This document shows, in pieces, positions 1 through 8,180 of a DNA stretch of 64,000 bases. Source of the stretch: Micromonospora tulbaghiae (GTDB taxonomy: Bacteria; Actinomycetota; Actinomycetes; Mycobacteriales; Micromonosporaceae); NCBI RefSeq assembly GCF_900091605.1, contig NZ_FMCQ01000002.1, forward strand, positions 620,001 to 684,000. Reading direction: 5' to 3'. Under the pieces are notes generated by a model, which did not search any database, was not told the DNA's origin, and saw only the letters and a program-made list of their open reading frames with translations. Both the position numbers and the translations under genes were made by a program. Every line of letters begins with the position of its first letter. The first letter of the stretch is position 1.

Positions 1-72
1 GTCGTCCGGGTTCAGCTGCCGGTAGAGGCGGATGACCTGCGGGAAGTCGTCGGGCCGGGCCGCACGGAACAT
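1..72 (-). CDS. GNAT family N-acetyltransferase, N-terminal fragment
   Basis: Reading leftwards from an ATG at 72, the frame stays open to the window edge and gives 24 residues with the typical start of a GNAT acetyltransferase: MFRAARPDDFPQVIRLYRQL, then NPDD. This is the usual beta1-alpha1 pattern (R-x-A-x-x-x-D followed by an amphipathic helix). GNAT enzymes transfer an acetyl group from acetyl-CoA to an amine. The rest of the gene, including the acetyl-CoA site, lies outside the window, so the substrate cannot be guessed. No strong ribosome-binding site is seen, and the start could be slightly different. It is divergent from the biosynthetic genes that begin at 314. Confidence 0.5.
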   Translation of the reverse strand, partial: MFRAARPDDFPQVIRLYRQLNPDD

Positions 73-313
73 GCCGTGAGCGTAGCCGCCCCCGCCGTCC
101 GCGCGAGGTTCCGTGCGCGCACAGCATCCGGCGGCCGGCGGACTACCTTGCCGGCGTGGCCCCGATCCTGCCTGTCCGATCGAGCCTGAGCAATCCACCC
201 AGCCGCTGTTTTGGATCTAGCCATTTGCATCTGGCGATGCGGAAGAGGGGCGTCGTAGGGTTCCGCCATACCCCGAACGACGTACCCGCTGGGCGGATCC
301 GCCCAGTTCCTCA
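73..313. promoter_or_regulatory. Divergent intergenic region before the ligase-ACP-KS operon
   Basis: About 240 bases lie between the divergent acetyltransferase fragment and the first ligase. Positions 205-235 are clearly AT-richer than the surroundings and are the likely promoter area. A small palindrome, GCATC-TGGC-GATGC, lies at 227-240 and could be an operator. I see no confident -35/-10 pair and no gene. Confidence 0.3.
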
Positions 314-1729
314 GTGGAACGGTGGCTGGTCGTGACTGCACATCCCGTGGCGGAAGATCCCGCCTCGACGACGGTGGACTGGGTGGACGACATCCTGTTC
401 ACCGGCCGCGACACCGACGTCTGCCTGCGCCTGCCCGAACCGGTCGACAAGGGCACGCTGCGCCGGCTCGTCGGCGAGGCCCAGGACCGGCTCGCCGAGG
501 CCGGCCTGCGCGCCGGAGGCGCCGCCGCGCTGCGCCTGCCGCCCTCGCTGGCGTACGTGGCCCACCTGCTCGCCACCTGGCGTACCGGCGCCCAGGCGGT
601 GCTGCTCGACCACCGGCTCACCGACCACGAGGTCGACCAGGCGCTGCGCCGGCTCGGCCCGCAGGTGGTGGTCGCCCCGGTCCGCTCCGGCGGCGGCGCG
701 CTGCGGATCTTCGTCGACGTCACCGCCGGGGTCAGCGCGTACTCCGACCGCCCGGCGGGCAGCCCGCATGCGGTGATCCAGCTCAGTTCCGGCTCCACCG
801 GACCGTCCAAGGTGATCGGCCGTACCGCCGCCGACCTGGTCGCCGAGGTGCACCGCTACACCCGCATCGACGGTGTCGCGCTGCCCGGTGAGCGGATCAT
901 CCTGCTGCCCAGCATGGTGCACGTGCTCGGCCTGGTCGGCGGTCTGCTCTACGGGCTGCACGCCGGAGTCGAGCTGTGCCCGCCGGAGCGGCTCAGCGGC
1001 GACGCGATCCTCGCCGCCGTCGCCGCCCAGGACACCCCGGCCACGGTGCTCGGCGTCCCGTTCCACATCGGGATGCTCGCCTCCACCACGCCGGCCGGGC
1101 CGCTGCCGCAGCTCAGGCGCATGACCACCGGCGGCGAGCTGGTGCCCGCGGCCGTGGCGAACGCGTTCACCGACCGGTACGGGGTGCCGCTGGGCAACAT
1201 GTACGGGATGACCGAGGTCGGCGTCATCGGCACCGACCTGTACGGGCGGCACCGCCCCGCGATCACGCCCGCCCCCGGCATCGAGGTACGCGAGCGCGAC
1301 GGCGAGCTGTGGGTGAGCTGCCCGGCCAACCCGTACGTCGGGCCGGCCGACCCGACCCGGTGGGCCGACGGCTGGCTGCACACCCGCGACGCCGGAGTGG
1401 TCGACCCGGACACCGGTCTGGTCACCGTCAAGGGCCGGCTGGACTCGCAGGTGTCGGTGGGCGGCCTGAAGGTCGACCTGACCGAGGTGGAGGCCACAGT
1501 CGCCGGCCTGCCCGGCGTCACCGCCGCGGTGGTGGTCTGGGACGACGGCATCACCGCGTACGTCCAGGCCGACGGCTCGCTGACCGAGGAGACGCTCGAC
1601 AAGCTGATCGCCGAGCGGCTGGCCGGCTTCAAACGTCCCCGCACGCTGCGTCTGCTCGACCAGATGCCCCGCACCACCACCGGAAAGCTGGTCCGGTCGG
1701 TCCCGGCGCTGCGGGACGCGGCGTCGTGA
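314..1729 (+). CDS. Adenylate-forming acyl/aryl ligase (ANL superfamily)
   Basis: A 471-residue class I adenylate-forming enzyme, expected to activate a carboxylic acid as acyl-AMP and load it on CoA or an acyl carrier protein. Seen: the phosphate-binding loop SSGSTGPSK at residues 158-166, the MYGMTE motif near residue 296, the hinge region around GRLDSQVSVGGLKVDLTEVE, and the C-terminal catalytic lysine K458 in TTTGK. It is about 40-70 residues shorter than typical fatty acyl-CoA ligases because the N-domain is compact. The GTG at 314 has a weak ribosome-binding site; GTG 332 is an alternative. It heads the biosynthetic operon and is followed by two carrier proteins, so an acyl-ACP ligase (starter loader) role is likely by inference. 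Substrate unknown. Confidence 0.85.
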   Translation: MERWLVVTAHPVAEDPASTTVDWVDDILFTGRDTDVCLRLPEPVDKGTLRRLVGEAQDRLAEAGLRAGGAAALRLPPSLAYVAHLLATWRTGAQAVLLDHRLTDHEVDQALRRLGPQVVVAPVRSGGGALRIFVDVTAGVSAYSDRPAGSPHAVIQLSSGSTGPSKVIGRTAADLVAEVHRYTRIDGVALPGERIILLPSMVHVLGLVGGLLYGLHAGVELCPPERLSGDAILAAVAAQDTPATVLGVPFHIGMLASTTPAGPLPQLRRMTTGGELVPAAVANAFTDRYGVPLGNMYGMTEVGVIGTDLYGRHRPAITPAPGIEVRERDGELWVSCPANPYVGPADPTRWADGWLHTRDAGVVDPDTGLVTVKGRLDSQVSVGGLKVDLTEVEATVAGLPGVTAAVVVWDDGITAYVQADGSLTEETLDKLIAERLAGFKRPRTLRLLDQMPRTTTGKLVRSVPALRDAAS

Positions 1730-1901
1730 CCGGCCCCCTGTACGAGCCGCACGCCCACCGGACCACCGGACGTCCGGCCCACCCCGAATCCCGCCCCGGA
1801 CCGGCCGGGCAACGCGCCACCCGCGCGCCCGACCCCGCCGGTTCCCACGCACGCGGTGTCCCGACCGGGCACCGTCAGCCACGGAGAAGAGGTCTGAACC
1901 C

Positions 1902-2165
1902 ATGCGAGACGAGGTCCGCACCTTCGTCGTCGAACAGCTCGCCGACATGAACTACGACGTGGAGGAGCTCGACGACGACACCACGCTCGGCCCCTCCGGC
2001 GTCGACCTGGAGTCGCTGGCCCTGGCCGACCTCGCGGTCCGCGTCGAGGACCGCTACGGCCTGAAGTTCGCCGACGACGAGTCGGAGAAGCTGGCGCTGA
2101 TGACGGTCGGCGAGTTCACCACGATGGTCACCGACCGGGTGGCCGCGAACAGCGACAAGTCCTGA
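1902..2165 (+). CDS. Acyl carrier protein
   Basis: An 87-residue free-standing acyl carrier protein. The predicted phosphopantetheine attachment serine is S38 in GVDLESLAL, followed by the acidic recognition helix (ADLAVRVEDRYG). The DNA before the ATG contains GGAGAAGAGG, a good ribosome-binding site. The stop overlaps the ATG of the next, second carrier protein (TGATG). The pair sits between a ligase and a ketosynthase, so it should carry the growing or activated acyl chain. The 172 bases between the ligase stop and this start contain no convincing gene. Confidence 0.9.
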   Translation: MRDEVRTFVVEQLADMNYDVEELDDDTTLGPSGVDLESLALADLAVRVEDRYGLKFADDESEKLALMTVGEFTTMVTDRVAANSDKS

Positions 2166-2410
2166 TGTCCGGTCAGCCCGACCTGGGGCGAGCTGACCTG
2201 GTGAGCATGCTCGCCGAACTGACCGCGAGCCCCGCCGACCAGGTGCCGGACCGGCTCGGCTCGATGGAGCTGGCCTGGCTGGTACACATGGTCGAGCAGC
2301 GCTACGACACCCGGCTGGACCTGAGCGACGACCAGCTCGCCGGCGTCCGCACCGTCGACGACGCGCTCGCCGTGTTCCGTGGCTCTCTCACCGCTCCCGC
2401 AGATGGCTGA
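2165..2410 (+). CDS. Second acyl carrier protein (divergent)
   Basis: An 81-residue carrier-protein-like product coupled to the first ACP by a TGATG overlap. The putative phosphopantetheine site is S33 in RLGSMELAWL, where Gly replaces the usual Asp before Ser. The remainder (LVHMVEQRYDTRLDLSDDQL, then TVDDALAVF) fits helices II-IV of an ACP. Two different carriers in one operon suggests separate duties, for example starter versus extender, or two acyl chains. Its last 8 bases overlap the ATG of the ketosynthase. Whether the unusual GS site is phosphopantetheinylated is unknown. Confidence 0.8.
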   Translation: MSGQPDLGRADLVSMLAELTASPADQVPDRLGSMELAWLVHMVEQRYDTRLDLSDDQLAGVRTVDDALAVFRGSLTAPADG

Positions 2411-3533
2411 GCGGGAGACCGTACGGATCACCGGCACGTACGCGCTCAGCGCCCTCGGCAGGGGCGCCGACGCGCTGCTGGCCGGGGTGCTCACCGGCAC
2501 CCCGGCGTTCGCGCCGGTGCGCCGTTTCGACACCACGGGCCGCCGGGTGACGGTGGCGGCCACAGCGCCGGACGTCGGCACGCTCGCCGGCGAGCTGGCC
2601 GACGCGATCGACACCGCCGCCCGGGCCGCCGGACTGGACCGGGCCGGGCGGGCGGAGTCGGCCCTGTTCCTGGCCACCCACGGCGGGCCGTACTCGCTGC
2701 CCGTACCTCAGGGGTGCAACGAGCCGACGGTGCCGGCGCTCGCCGGGCACCTGGCCGCGCGGTGCGGCCTCGGCGGGCGTACCCGGATCTACACCACGGC
2801 CTGCGTGTCGGCGAGCAGCGCGGTCGCCGACGCGGCGGCGCTGATCCGCCGGGGCGACCTGGAACGGGTCGTGGTCGCGGCCGGTTACCTGGTCGAACCG
2901 GACCAGTACGCGCTGTTCGACGCCGGCCGGGCGCTCGCCGCCGACGGCGCGGTACGCCCGTTCAGCGCCGGCCGCAAGGGCCTGCTGCTGGGCGACGGGG
3001 TGGCCGCCGTGGTGCTGGAGTCGGCGGGCGCGGCCGCCCGGCGGGGCGCCGAGACGCTCGCGACCGTGGCCGGGTGGGGCCGGGCGGGGGACGCGTACCA
3101 CCCGTGCCAGCCGCACCCGGAGGGTTTGGGGCTGGCACGGGCGGTCGAGGCGGCGCTGCGCCGGGGCGGGCTGCCACCGGACGCGGTCGGCTACGTCAAC
3201 GCCAACGCCACCGGCACCCCGTTCAGCGACGCCTCGGAGTCGGCGGCGCTGACCCGCGTCTTCGGTGAGGACGCCGGGCGGCTGCCGGTCAGCTCCACCA
3301 AGTCGGTGCACGGGCATGCGCTGGAGGCGTCCGGGTTGCTCGAACTGCTGGTCACCGTGCTGGCCCTGCGGCACGGCAAGCTGCCGGTCACCGCCGGCTG
3401 GCTCGGCCCCGATCCGCAGTGCCCGCTGGACGTCATCCGCGACGCTCCCCGCCCGGCGCGCACCGAACACGCCCTGACCCTCAACGCCGCCTTCGGCGGC
3501 GCCAACACCGCACTCCTGGTGAGCACCTCATGA
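2403..3533 (+). CDS. Beta-ketoacyl synthase with a C-N-H active site
   Basis: A 376-residue thiolase-fold ketosynthase (KAS I/II type). The start is ATG 2403, which overlaps the ACP stop by 8 bases; an in-frame GTG upstream would only add ACP-overlapping sequence. The nucleophile C134 is in TTACVSAS and the second histidine is H305 in VHGHALEASG. The first catalytic histidine, normally in NAHGTGT, is replaced: the sequence reads NANATGTPFSD with N268. Both histidines normally help malonyl decarboxylation in condensing KAS enzymes, so this protein may be an impaired condenser, an acyltransferase-like partner or a gatekeeping subunit (inference). It is coupled to the following gene by ATGA. Confidence 0.85.
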   Translation: MAERETVRITGTYALSALGRGADALLAGVLTGTPAFAPVRRFDTTGRRVTVAATAPDVGTLAGELADAIDTAARAAGLDRAGRAESALFLATHGGPYSLPVPQGCNEPTVPALAGHLAARCGLGGRTRIYTTACVSASSAVADAAALIRRGDLERVVVAAGYLVEPDQYALFDAGRALAADGAVRPFSAGRKGLLLGDGVAAVVLESAGAAARRGAETLATVAGWGRAGDAYHPCQPHPEGLGLARAVEAALRRGGLPPDAVGYVNANATGTPFSDASESAALTRVFGEDAGRLPVSSTKSVHGHALEASGLLELLVTVLALRHGKLPVTAGWLGPDPQCPLDVIRDAPRPARTEHALTLNAAFGGANTALLVSTS

Positions 3534-4144
3534 CCGCCCCCACCCCCCACCCCGGCCCTCCGCGATCTTGCACTCATGGCCCCGGCGAAACGGGCACAAC
3601 GCCCGCGCCCGGGGCAGCAACTGCAAGATCGCGCGCAGGGGTGGTGGTGCTCGCGGAGGCTCGGTGGCCCGAGGCGGGGGATGAGGGCAGTGCCCCGGCG
3701 GGGGTGCCGGGGTTCGTGCACTCGCCGTTCCATCCGCTGGTGGCGGCGGTGGCGCAGCGGTGCCTCGCGCGGCGGTACGGCACCGGGCCGCTGCCGCCGG
3801 GCAACCGGACGGCTGTGGTGCTGGTCAGCGCGGGCGGGGACACCGCCGGGGCGGCGCACGTACGCGCCACAGTGGCCGCCGGCGGGCGGATCGGGCCGCT
3901 GTTCTTCTTCCAGTCGGTGCCGAACAGCGTGGCCGGGCACGTCGCGGCGCGCTGGGGACTGGACGGGCCGGTGGTGTGCCTGAGCCCGACCGGCGACGCG
4001 CGGGCCGAGGGGGAGGCCGAGGCGGACCTGCTGCTGTACGACGGCGACGCCGCACAGGCGTTGCTGATCCTGATCGAACTGGCACCGGACGGCACGCCGG
4101 GCGAGGCGACCGCGGTGCTGCTGGGGGAGGGAACACGTCAATGA
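3530..4144 (+). CDS. Ketosynthase-like N-terminal domain protein (PF13723 type)
   Basis: A 204-residue protein that starts at an ATGA overlap with the ketosynthase. Residues ~48-200 resemble the short 'beta-ketoacyl synthase, N-terminal' family found beside ketosynthases in aryl-polyene-type and other dissociated lines: the landmarks are FHPLVAAVAQRCL, then FFFQSVPNSVAGHVAARWGL (the xNSvaGhvA motif), then ALLILIELAPDG. It has no catalytic Cys/His set, so a structural partner role is the family-based guess. Residues 11-35 are encoded by a 73-bp inverted repeat (3561-3633) also found in an intergenic region at 52428, so this N-terminal stretch is repeat-derived. The stop overlaps the next ligase (ATGA). 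Confidence 0.7.
   Translation: MTAPTPHPGPPRSCTHGPGETGTTPAPGAATARSRAGVVVLAEARWPEAGDEGSAPAGVPGFVHSPFHPLVAAVAQRCLARRYGTGPLPPGNRTAVVLVSAGGDTAGAAHVRATVAAGGRIGPLFFFQSVPNSVAGHVAARWGLDGPVVCLSPTGDARAEGEAEADLLLYDGDAAQALLILIELAPDGTPGEATAVLLGEGTRQ
3561..3633. repeat. 73-bp palindromic repeat, copy inside a gene
   Basis: Perfect 12-bp terminal inverted repeats, CGCGATCTTGCA at 3561-3572 and TGCAAGATCGCG at 3622-3633, enclose 49 bases. A second element with identical arms and the same 73-bp length is at 52428-52500. The interior of this copy resembles the reverse complement of the other (shared CTGCCCC and TGCCCG blocks), so the two are probably inserted in opposite orientation. It lies in frame in the start of the ketosynthase-like gene. 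Confidence 0.9.
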
Positions 4145-5760
4145 GGACGAAGGGACTGCGCGGCGCGCTCGCGGCCGACGCGGAGCTGGGCGCGGGCAAC
4201 ATGCTCACCCGGGTGCTGGCCCACGGCGCCGATCCGGACGGGCCGGGGCTCACGTTCGACACCGAGGTCGACGGCCACCCGGCCGAGACCCCGATCACCC
4301 TGGGCCGGCTCGACCGGATGGTCGCCGCCCGGGCGGCCTGGCTGCACGAGCGCGGGGTGAAGCCACGTGACCCGGTGGCGGTCTGGGCCGGCACCGCAGC
4401 CGACATGGTGCTGTCGTTCCTGGCGCTGGCCCGCCTCGGCGCCATCCCGGCGCTGATGAACGGCAGGCTGCGCCCCGAGATCGCCGCCGAGTACATCCGC
4501 CGGCTGCGCGCCGCCGGGGTGCTCGCCGACGCCGCGCACGCCGAGGCGCTGGCCGGGCACGACCTGGGCGCGCCGATGCTCGGCGAACCCGCACAGGCCG
4601 GGACCGGCGACCCGGACGCCGCGCCCGCGCACTACCGGCACCACCCGGACGACCCGATCGTGATCACCCACACCTCCGGCACCACGGGCGTGCCGAAGGC
4701 GGTGCTGCATTCGCACGCCAGCCTGTTCGCCGCCACCCGCCACCTGCTGTCCATGCCGCAGGCGCAGGGCACCACGCGCATCCTCAACGCGCTGCCCGCC
4801 CCGCACACGGCCACGGTGCTCATGGTCAACCAGGCGCTCGGCAACCGGGCCGAGATGTTCCTGCTCTCCGAGCAGGGCGGCGAGCGGGTGCTCGACGCGA
4901 TCCAGCGGTGGCGCCCGGACGGCGTGTTCGGATTCTCGGTCACCTGGGCCGAGCTGGCCCGTTTCGACCTGTCCGGCTACGACCTGGACTCGGTGCGGCT
5001 GTGGTTCAACACCGGCGACTGCTCACACGAGCCGCACGTACGGCGGCTGGTCGCGGTCGGCTCCAGGGACGTGGTGACCCGCGGCGGCGTGACCCGGGTA
5101 CCCGGCTCGGTGTTCATCGACGGCCTGGGCTCCAGCGAGATGGGCCACTCGATGTTCCACATCACCCACACCACCGACACCGACAGGTACGGTCGCTGCG
5201 TCGGCCGCCCGTACCGGTTCGCCAAGGTCGCCGTGCTCGACGCCGAGGGCAACGAGCTGCCGCCCGGGCAGGTCGGCTGGCTGGGCATCGACTCGCCGTC
5301 GCTGTTCCGCGGCTACTGGAACGACTCGGTCACCACCTACCGGTTCCGGCTGCGCGGCTGGTACCTCACCGGCGACCTGGTGTACGCCGACGACGACGGC
5401 CGCTACTACCACCTGGACCGGGCGGTCGACTCGGTCGAGGCCGGCGACGGGAAACGGTTCTTCACCGCGCTGTCCGAGGAGCGCATCCTCGCCGCCTGCC
5501 CCGACGTCACCGACTGCACCGTGGTGATCGTCAAGGCGGACGACGGCACCGTCACCACCGACGTGCTGCTGGAGCTCGCCGCCGGCGCCGACGCCGAGGC
5601 GGACCGCGCCGAGCGGATCCGTACCGCGCTCGGCGCGGACGTGGCAGCCACGCTGCGCCGGATCGTCCCGGTACGCGCCGACGACATCCCGGTCACCGTC
5701 ACCGGCAAGGTGCGCAAGGTGGCGCTGCGCGAGCGCTACCTGACCGAGACGCCGTCGTGA
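4141..5760 (+). CDS. Adenylate-forming acyl-CoA/acyl-ACP ligase
   Basis: A 539-residue ANL-superfamily enzyme starting at an ATGA overlap. Motifs: the P-loop THTSGTTGVPK around residues 177-186, the GLGSSEMG adenine-binding segment near residue 330, the YLTGD(L) Asp motif near residue 408, and the C-terminal TVTGKVRK with the catalytic lysine. The segment RAVDSVEAGDGKRFFTALSE replaces the usual GRxKDxIxxxG hinge, which is unusual. It probably activates a second carboxylic acid of the pathway, or the full chain, for transfer to an ACP or amine. The next ketosynthase overlaps its stop by GTGA. Substrate cannot be read from sequence. Confidence 0.85.
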   Translation: MRTKGLRGALAADAELGAGNMLTRVLAHGADPDGPGLTFDTEVDGHPAETPITLGRLDRMVAARAAWLHERGVKPRDPVAVWAGTAADMVLSFLALARLGAIPALMNGRLRPEIAAEYIRRLRAAGVLADAAHAEALAGHDLGAPMLGEPAQAGTGDPDAAPAHYRHHPDDPIVITHTSGTTGVPKAVLHSHASLFAATRHLLSMPQAQGTTRILNALPAPHTATVLMVNQALGNRAEMFLLSEQGGERVLDAIQRWRPDGVFGFSVTWAELARFDLSGYDLDSVRLWFNTGDCSHEPHVRRLVAVGSRDVVTRGGVTRVPGSVFIDGLGSSEMGHSMFHITHTTDTDRYGRCVGRPYRFAKVAVLDAEGNELPPGQVGWLGIDSPSLFRGYWNDSVTTYRFRLRGWYLTGDLVYADDDGRYYHLDRAVDSVEAGDGKRFFTALSEERILAACPDVTDCTVVIVKADDGTVTTDVLLELAAGADAEADRAERIRTALGADVAATLRRIVPVRADDIPVTVTGKVRKVALRERYLTETPS

Positions 5761-7019
5761 GCGCCGTCATCACCGGCATGGGCCTGTTCACCCCGGCCGG
5801 GCGCGGCGTGGCGGACACGTTCGACGCGCTGCTCACCGGCCGGTCCGGGCTGCGTCGCCCACCCGAGGGGCACCCGGCCGCGGGCAGCCTGGAGGTGGCC
5901 GGGGTACTGCCGGACATCGACCCGCGCAGCGTCGCCTCCGGACCGGAGACGAAGGTGCTCGACCGGGTGGTGCTGCTCGCCCTGATCACCGCCGCCGAGG
6001 CGCTCGCCGACGCCGGCATCGAGGTGGGCCGCGACGTCGACCCGGAGCGCATCGCGGTGATCGTCGGCGGTGTGGGCGGCATGTCCACGCTGGAGGGCCA
6101 GGTCCTGGCGCGCGCCGCCCGGGGCCGGGCGGCGGTCAGCCCGTACCTGCTCACCGGCATCCTGCCGAACATGCCCTCGGCCCGGATCGCCATCGCGCAC
6201 GGCATCCGCGGCTACAGCTCGTCGGTCGGCACGGCCTGCGCCTCCGGCGCCCAGGCCGTCGCCGACGGGGTACGCCTCATCCGCGCGGGCGAAGCCGACG
6301 TGGTGGTGTGCGGGGCGAGCGAGGCGCCGCTGTTCGGCACGTTCGCCGACACCTTCGGCAACGCGCGGGCGCTGGCCCGGGGCTGGGACGAACCGACCGA
6401 GGCGAGCCGCCCGTTCGACAAGCGGCGCAACGGCTTCGTGCTGGCCGAGGGCGCGGCGCTGCTGGTGCTGGAGCGCGCCGGTCACGCCGACGGCCGGGGC
6501 GTGCGCGGCTACGCCGAGGTCGCCGGTTTCGGGGCGAACACCGACGCGTACCACCCGACCGCGCCGCGGCCGGACGGCGCCGGCGCGGCGGCGTGCATGC
6601 GCCGGGCGCTGGCGGCAGGCGGGGTCGAGCCGGCCGACGTCGGGTACGTCAACGCGCACGGCACCGGCACCAAGCTCGGTGACGTCGCCGAGACGATCGC
6701 GCTGGCCGGGGTGTTCGGCACCGGCGGCGTGCCGGTCAGCTCCACCAAGGCGCTCACCGGGCACCTGCTCGGCGCGTCCGGGGTGCTGGAGGCCGCCGCC
6801 ACCGCGCTGGCTCTCGACAGTGGCCTGCTGCCACCCACCTACCACCTGGACGACCCGGACCCGGAGTGCGAGGCGGACCACGTCCGCGCCGTGCCCCGTC
6901 CCACCCGGGCCGGCCACGCGCTGACGAACTCGTTCGGGTTCGGCGGCCAGAACGTCAGCCTGCTCCTGCGCCGGCTCTCCGGGCCGGCCCGCCGGGCCGC
7001 CACCCCGGCCGCGGGCTGA
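5757..7019 (+). CDS. Beta-ketoacyl-ACP synthase (complete C-H-H triad)
   Basis: A 420-residue KAS II (FabF)-like condensing enzyme beginning at GTG 5757 (GTGA overlap). The full triad is visible: C161 in GTACASGAQ, H301 in NAHGTGT and H336 in ALTGHLLGASG; the C-terminal NSFGFGGQN signature is present. It should perform decarboxylative Claisen condensation of malonyl-ACP with an acyl thioester. It is thus the only ketosynthase in the operon with all expected catalytic residues, next to the C-N-H one at 2403 and the truncated domain at 3530. No ketoreductase, dehydratase or enoylreductase is encoded nearby, so reduction, if any, would borrow from primary fatty-acid synthesis. Confidence 0.9.
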   Translation: MSAVITGMGLFTPAGRGVADTFDALLTGRSGLRRPPEGHPAAGSLEVAGVLPDIDPRSVASGPETKVLDRVVLLALITAAEALADAGIEVGRDVDPERIAVIVGGVGGMSTLEGQVLARAARGRAAVSPYLLTGILPNMPSARIAIAHGIRGYSSSVGTACASGAQAVADGVRLIRAGEADVVVCGASEAPLFGTFADTFGNARALARGWDEPTEASRPFDKRRNGFVLAEGAALLVLERAGHADGRGVRGYAEVAGFGANTDAYHPTAPRPDGAGAAACMRRALAAGGVEPADVGYVNAHGTGTKLGDVAETIALAGVFGTGGVPVSSTKALTGHLLGASGVLEAAATALALDSGLLPPTYHLDDPDPECEADHVRAVPRPTRAGHALTNSFGFGGQNVSLLLRRLSGPARRAATPAAG

Positions 7020-7079
7020 CCGGACTCCAGTCCCGGGCGTCCGTCCGGGTCGCGATCACGGGGGGAACAGGGGAAGCCC

Positions 7080-8180
7080 ATGACCATCAACGGGATAGAT
7101 CATCTCGAACTGTACGTGGGGGACGCCCGGCAGGCGGCCTTCTACTTCGACAACGCCGTCGGTTTCCGGCTGTGCGGGCAGGGCGGTCCGGAGACCGGGC
7201 TGGACGGGCAGCGGTCGCTGCTGCTGGCCCAGGCCGGCATCCGGCTGCTGCTCACCACCGGCCTGTCGGCCGAGCACCCGGCGGCCACCTACGTGCACCG
7301 GCACGGCGACGGCATCGCCGTGGTGGCGCTCGCCGTCGACGACGTCGCCGGGGCGTACGCGGAGCTGGTGGACCGCGGCGCGACGGCGCTGAGCCCGCCG
7401 CGCACCTTCACCGGGGTGGACGCCGAGGTGGTGGTGGCCGAGGTCGGCGGCTTCGGCGACGTGGTGCACCGCCTGGTCGAGCGGCGCGGCGACGCGGGTG
7501 TGTTCCTGCCCGGCGCGATCGAGCCGGTGACCGCCCCCGACGGGACGGACACGCTGCTCGCCGAGGTGGACCACCTGGCGATCTGCGTGCCGCCGGGGCA
7601 GCTCGACGAGACGGTCGCGCACTACGAGAAGGTGTTCGGCTTCGCCGACATCTTCACCGAGCACATCGAGGTCGCCGGCCAGGCGATGAACTCCAAGGTG
7701 GTGCAGAGCCCGTCCGGGAAGGTCACCTTCGTGCTGCTGGAGCCGGACACCGGCGCCCGGCCGGGGCAGATCGAGGACTTCCTGCGCTGGCACGCCGGCG
7801 CCGGGGTGCAGCACCTGGGCCTGCGCACCGACGACATCGTCACCGCCGTCGGCGCGCTCGCCGGGCGCGGGGTGCGGTTCGCCAGCACGCCCGGCGCGTA
7901 CTACGACGGCCTGGAGCAGCGGGTCGGCCGGCTGGACGCGCCGGTGGACCGGCTGCGCGAGCTGAGCATCCTGGTCGACTCCGACCACGACGGGCAGCTG
8001 CTGCAGATCTTCACCGAGTCGATGCACGTGCGTCGCACCCTCTTCCTCGAACTCATCGAGCGGCGCGGGGCGCGCACCTTCGGCAGCGGCAACATCAAGG
8101 CGCTCTACGAGGCGAAGGAACGCGAGCTGGCCGCGGCGGGGGCGACCCCCGGCGTCGCGGCCGGAGGGGTAAGCGCATGA
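7080..8180 (+). CDS. hmaS: HPPD-family dioxygenase, probable 4-hydroxymandelate synthase
   Basis: A 366-residue Fe(II) dioxygenase of the 4-hydroxyphenylpyruvate dioxygenase (HPPD)/hydroxymandelate synthase (HmaS) family, with two vicinal-oxygen-chelate halves. Metal ligands are H165 (VDHLAI), H245 (VQHLGLR) and E324 (FLELIERRG), a spacing that matches the glycopeptide-cluster HmaS with a four-residue offset. The C-terminal helix reads GNIKALYEA, as in HmaS, rather than the GNFKALFEA typical of HPPD. An Hmo-like oxidase (21895) and HpgT-like aminotransferase (23000) nearby support the reaction 4-hydroxyphenylpyruvate to 4-hydroxymandelate. Strong ribosome-binding site GGGGAA before ATG 7080. 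A catabolic HPPD (homogentisate) is the alternative, but no homogentisate genes are present. Confidence 0.8.
   Translation: MTINGIDHLELYVGDARQAAFYFDNAVGFRLCGQGGPETGLDGQRSLLLAQAGIRLLLTTGLSAEHPAATYVHRHGDGIAVVALAVDDVAGAYAELVDRGATALSPPRTFTGVDAEVVVAEVGGFGDVVHRLVERRGDAGVFLPGAIEPVTAPDGTDTLLAEVDHLAICVPPGQLDETVAHYEKVFGFADIFTEHIEVAGQAMNSKVVQSPSGKVTFVLLEPDTGARPGQIEDFLRWHAGAGVQHLGLRTDDIVTAVGALAGRGVRFASTPGAYYDGLEQRVGRLDAPVDRLRELSILVDSDHDGQLLQIFTESMHVRRTLFLELIERRGARTFGSGNIKALYEAKERELAAAGATPGVAAGGVSA

Noticed and set aside
1449..1456. TGTCGGTG inside the first ligase
   Set aside because: The required -10 element is missing (GAAGGT at that position) and it is coding sequence.
976..1950. Long plus-strand frame spanning the ligase end and the first ACP
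   Set aside because: It is out of frame with both recognisable genes, Arg/Ala/Pro-rich and without family resemblance; it is a high-GC shadow.
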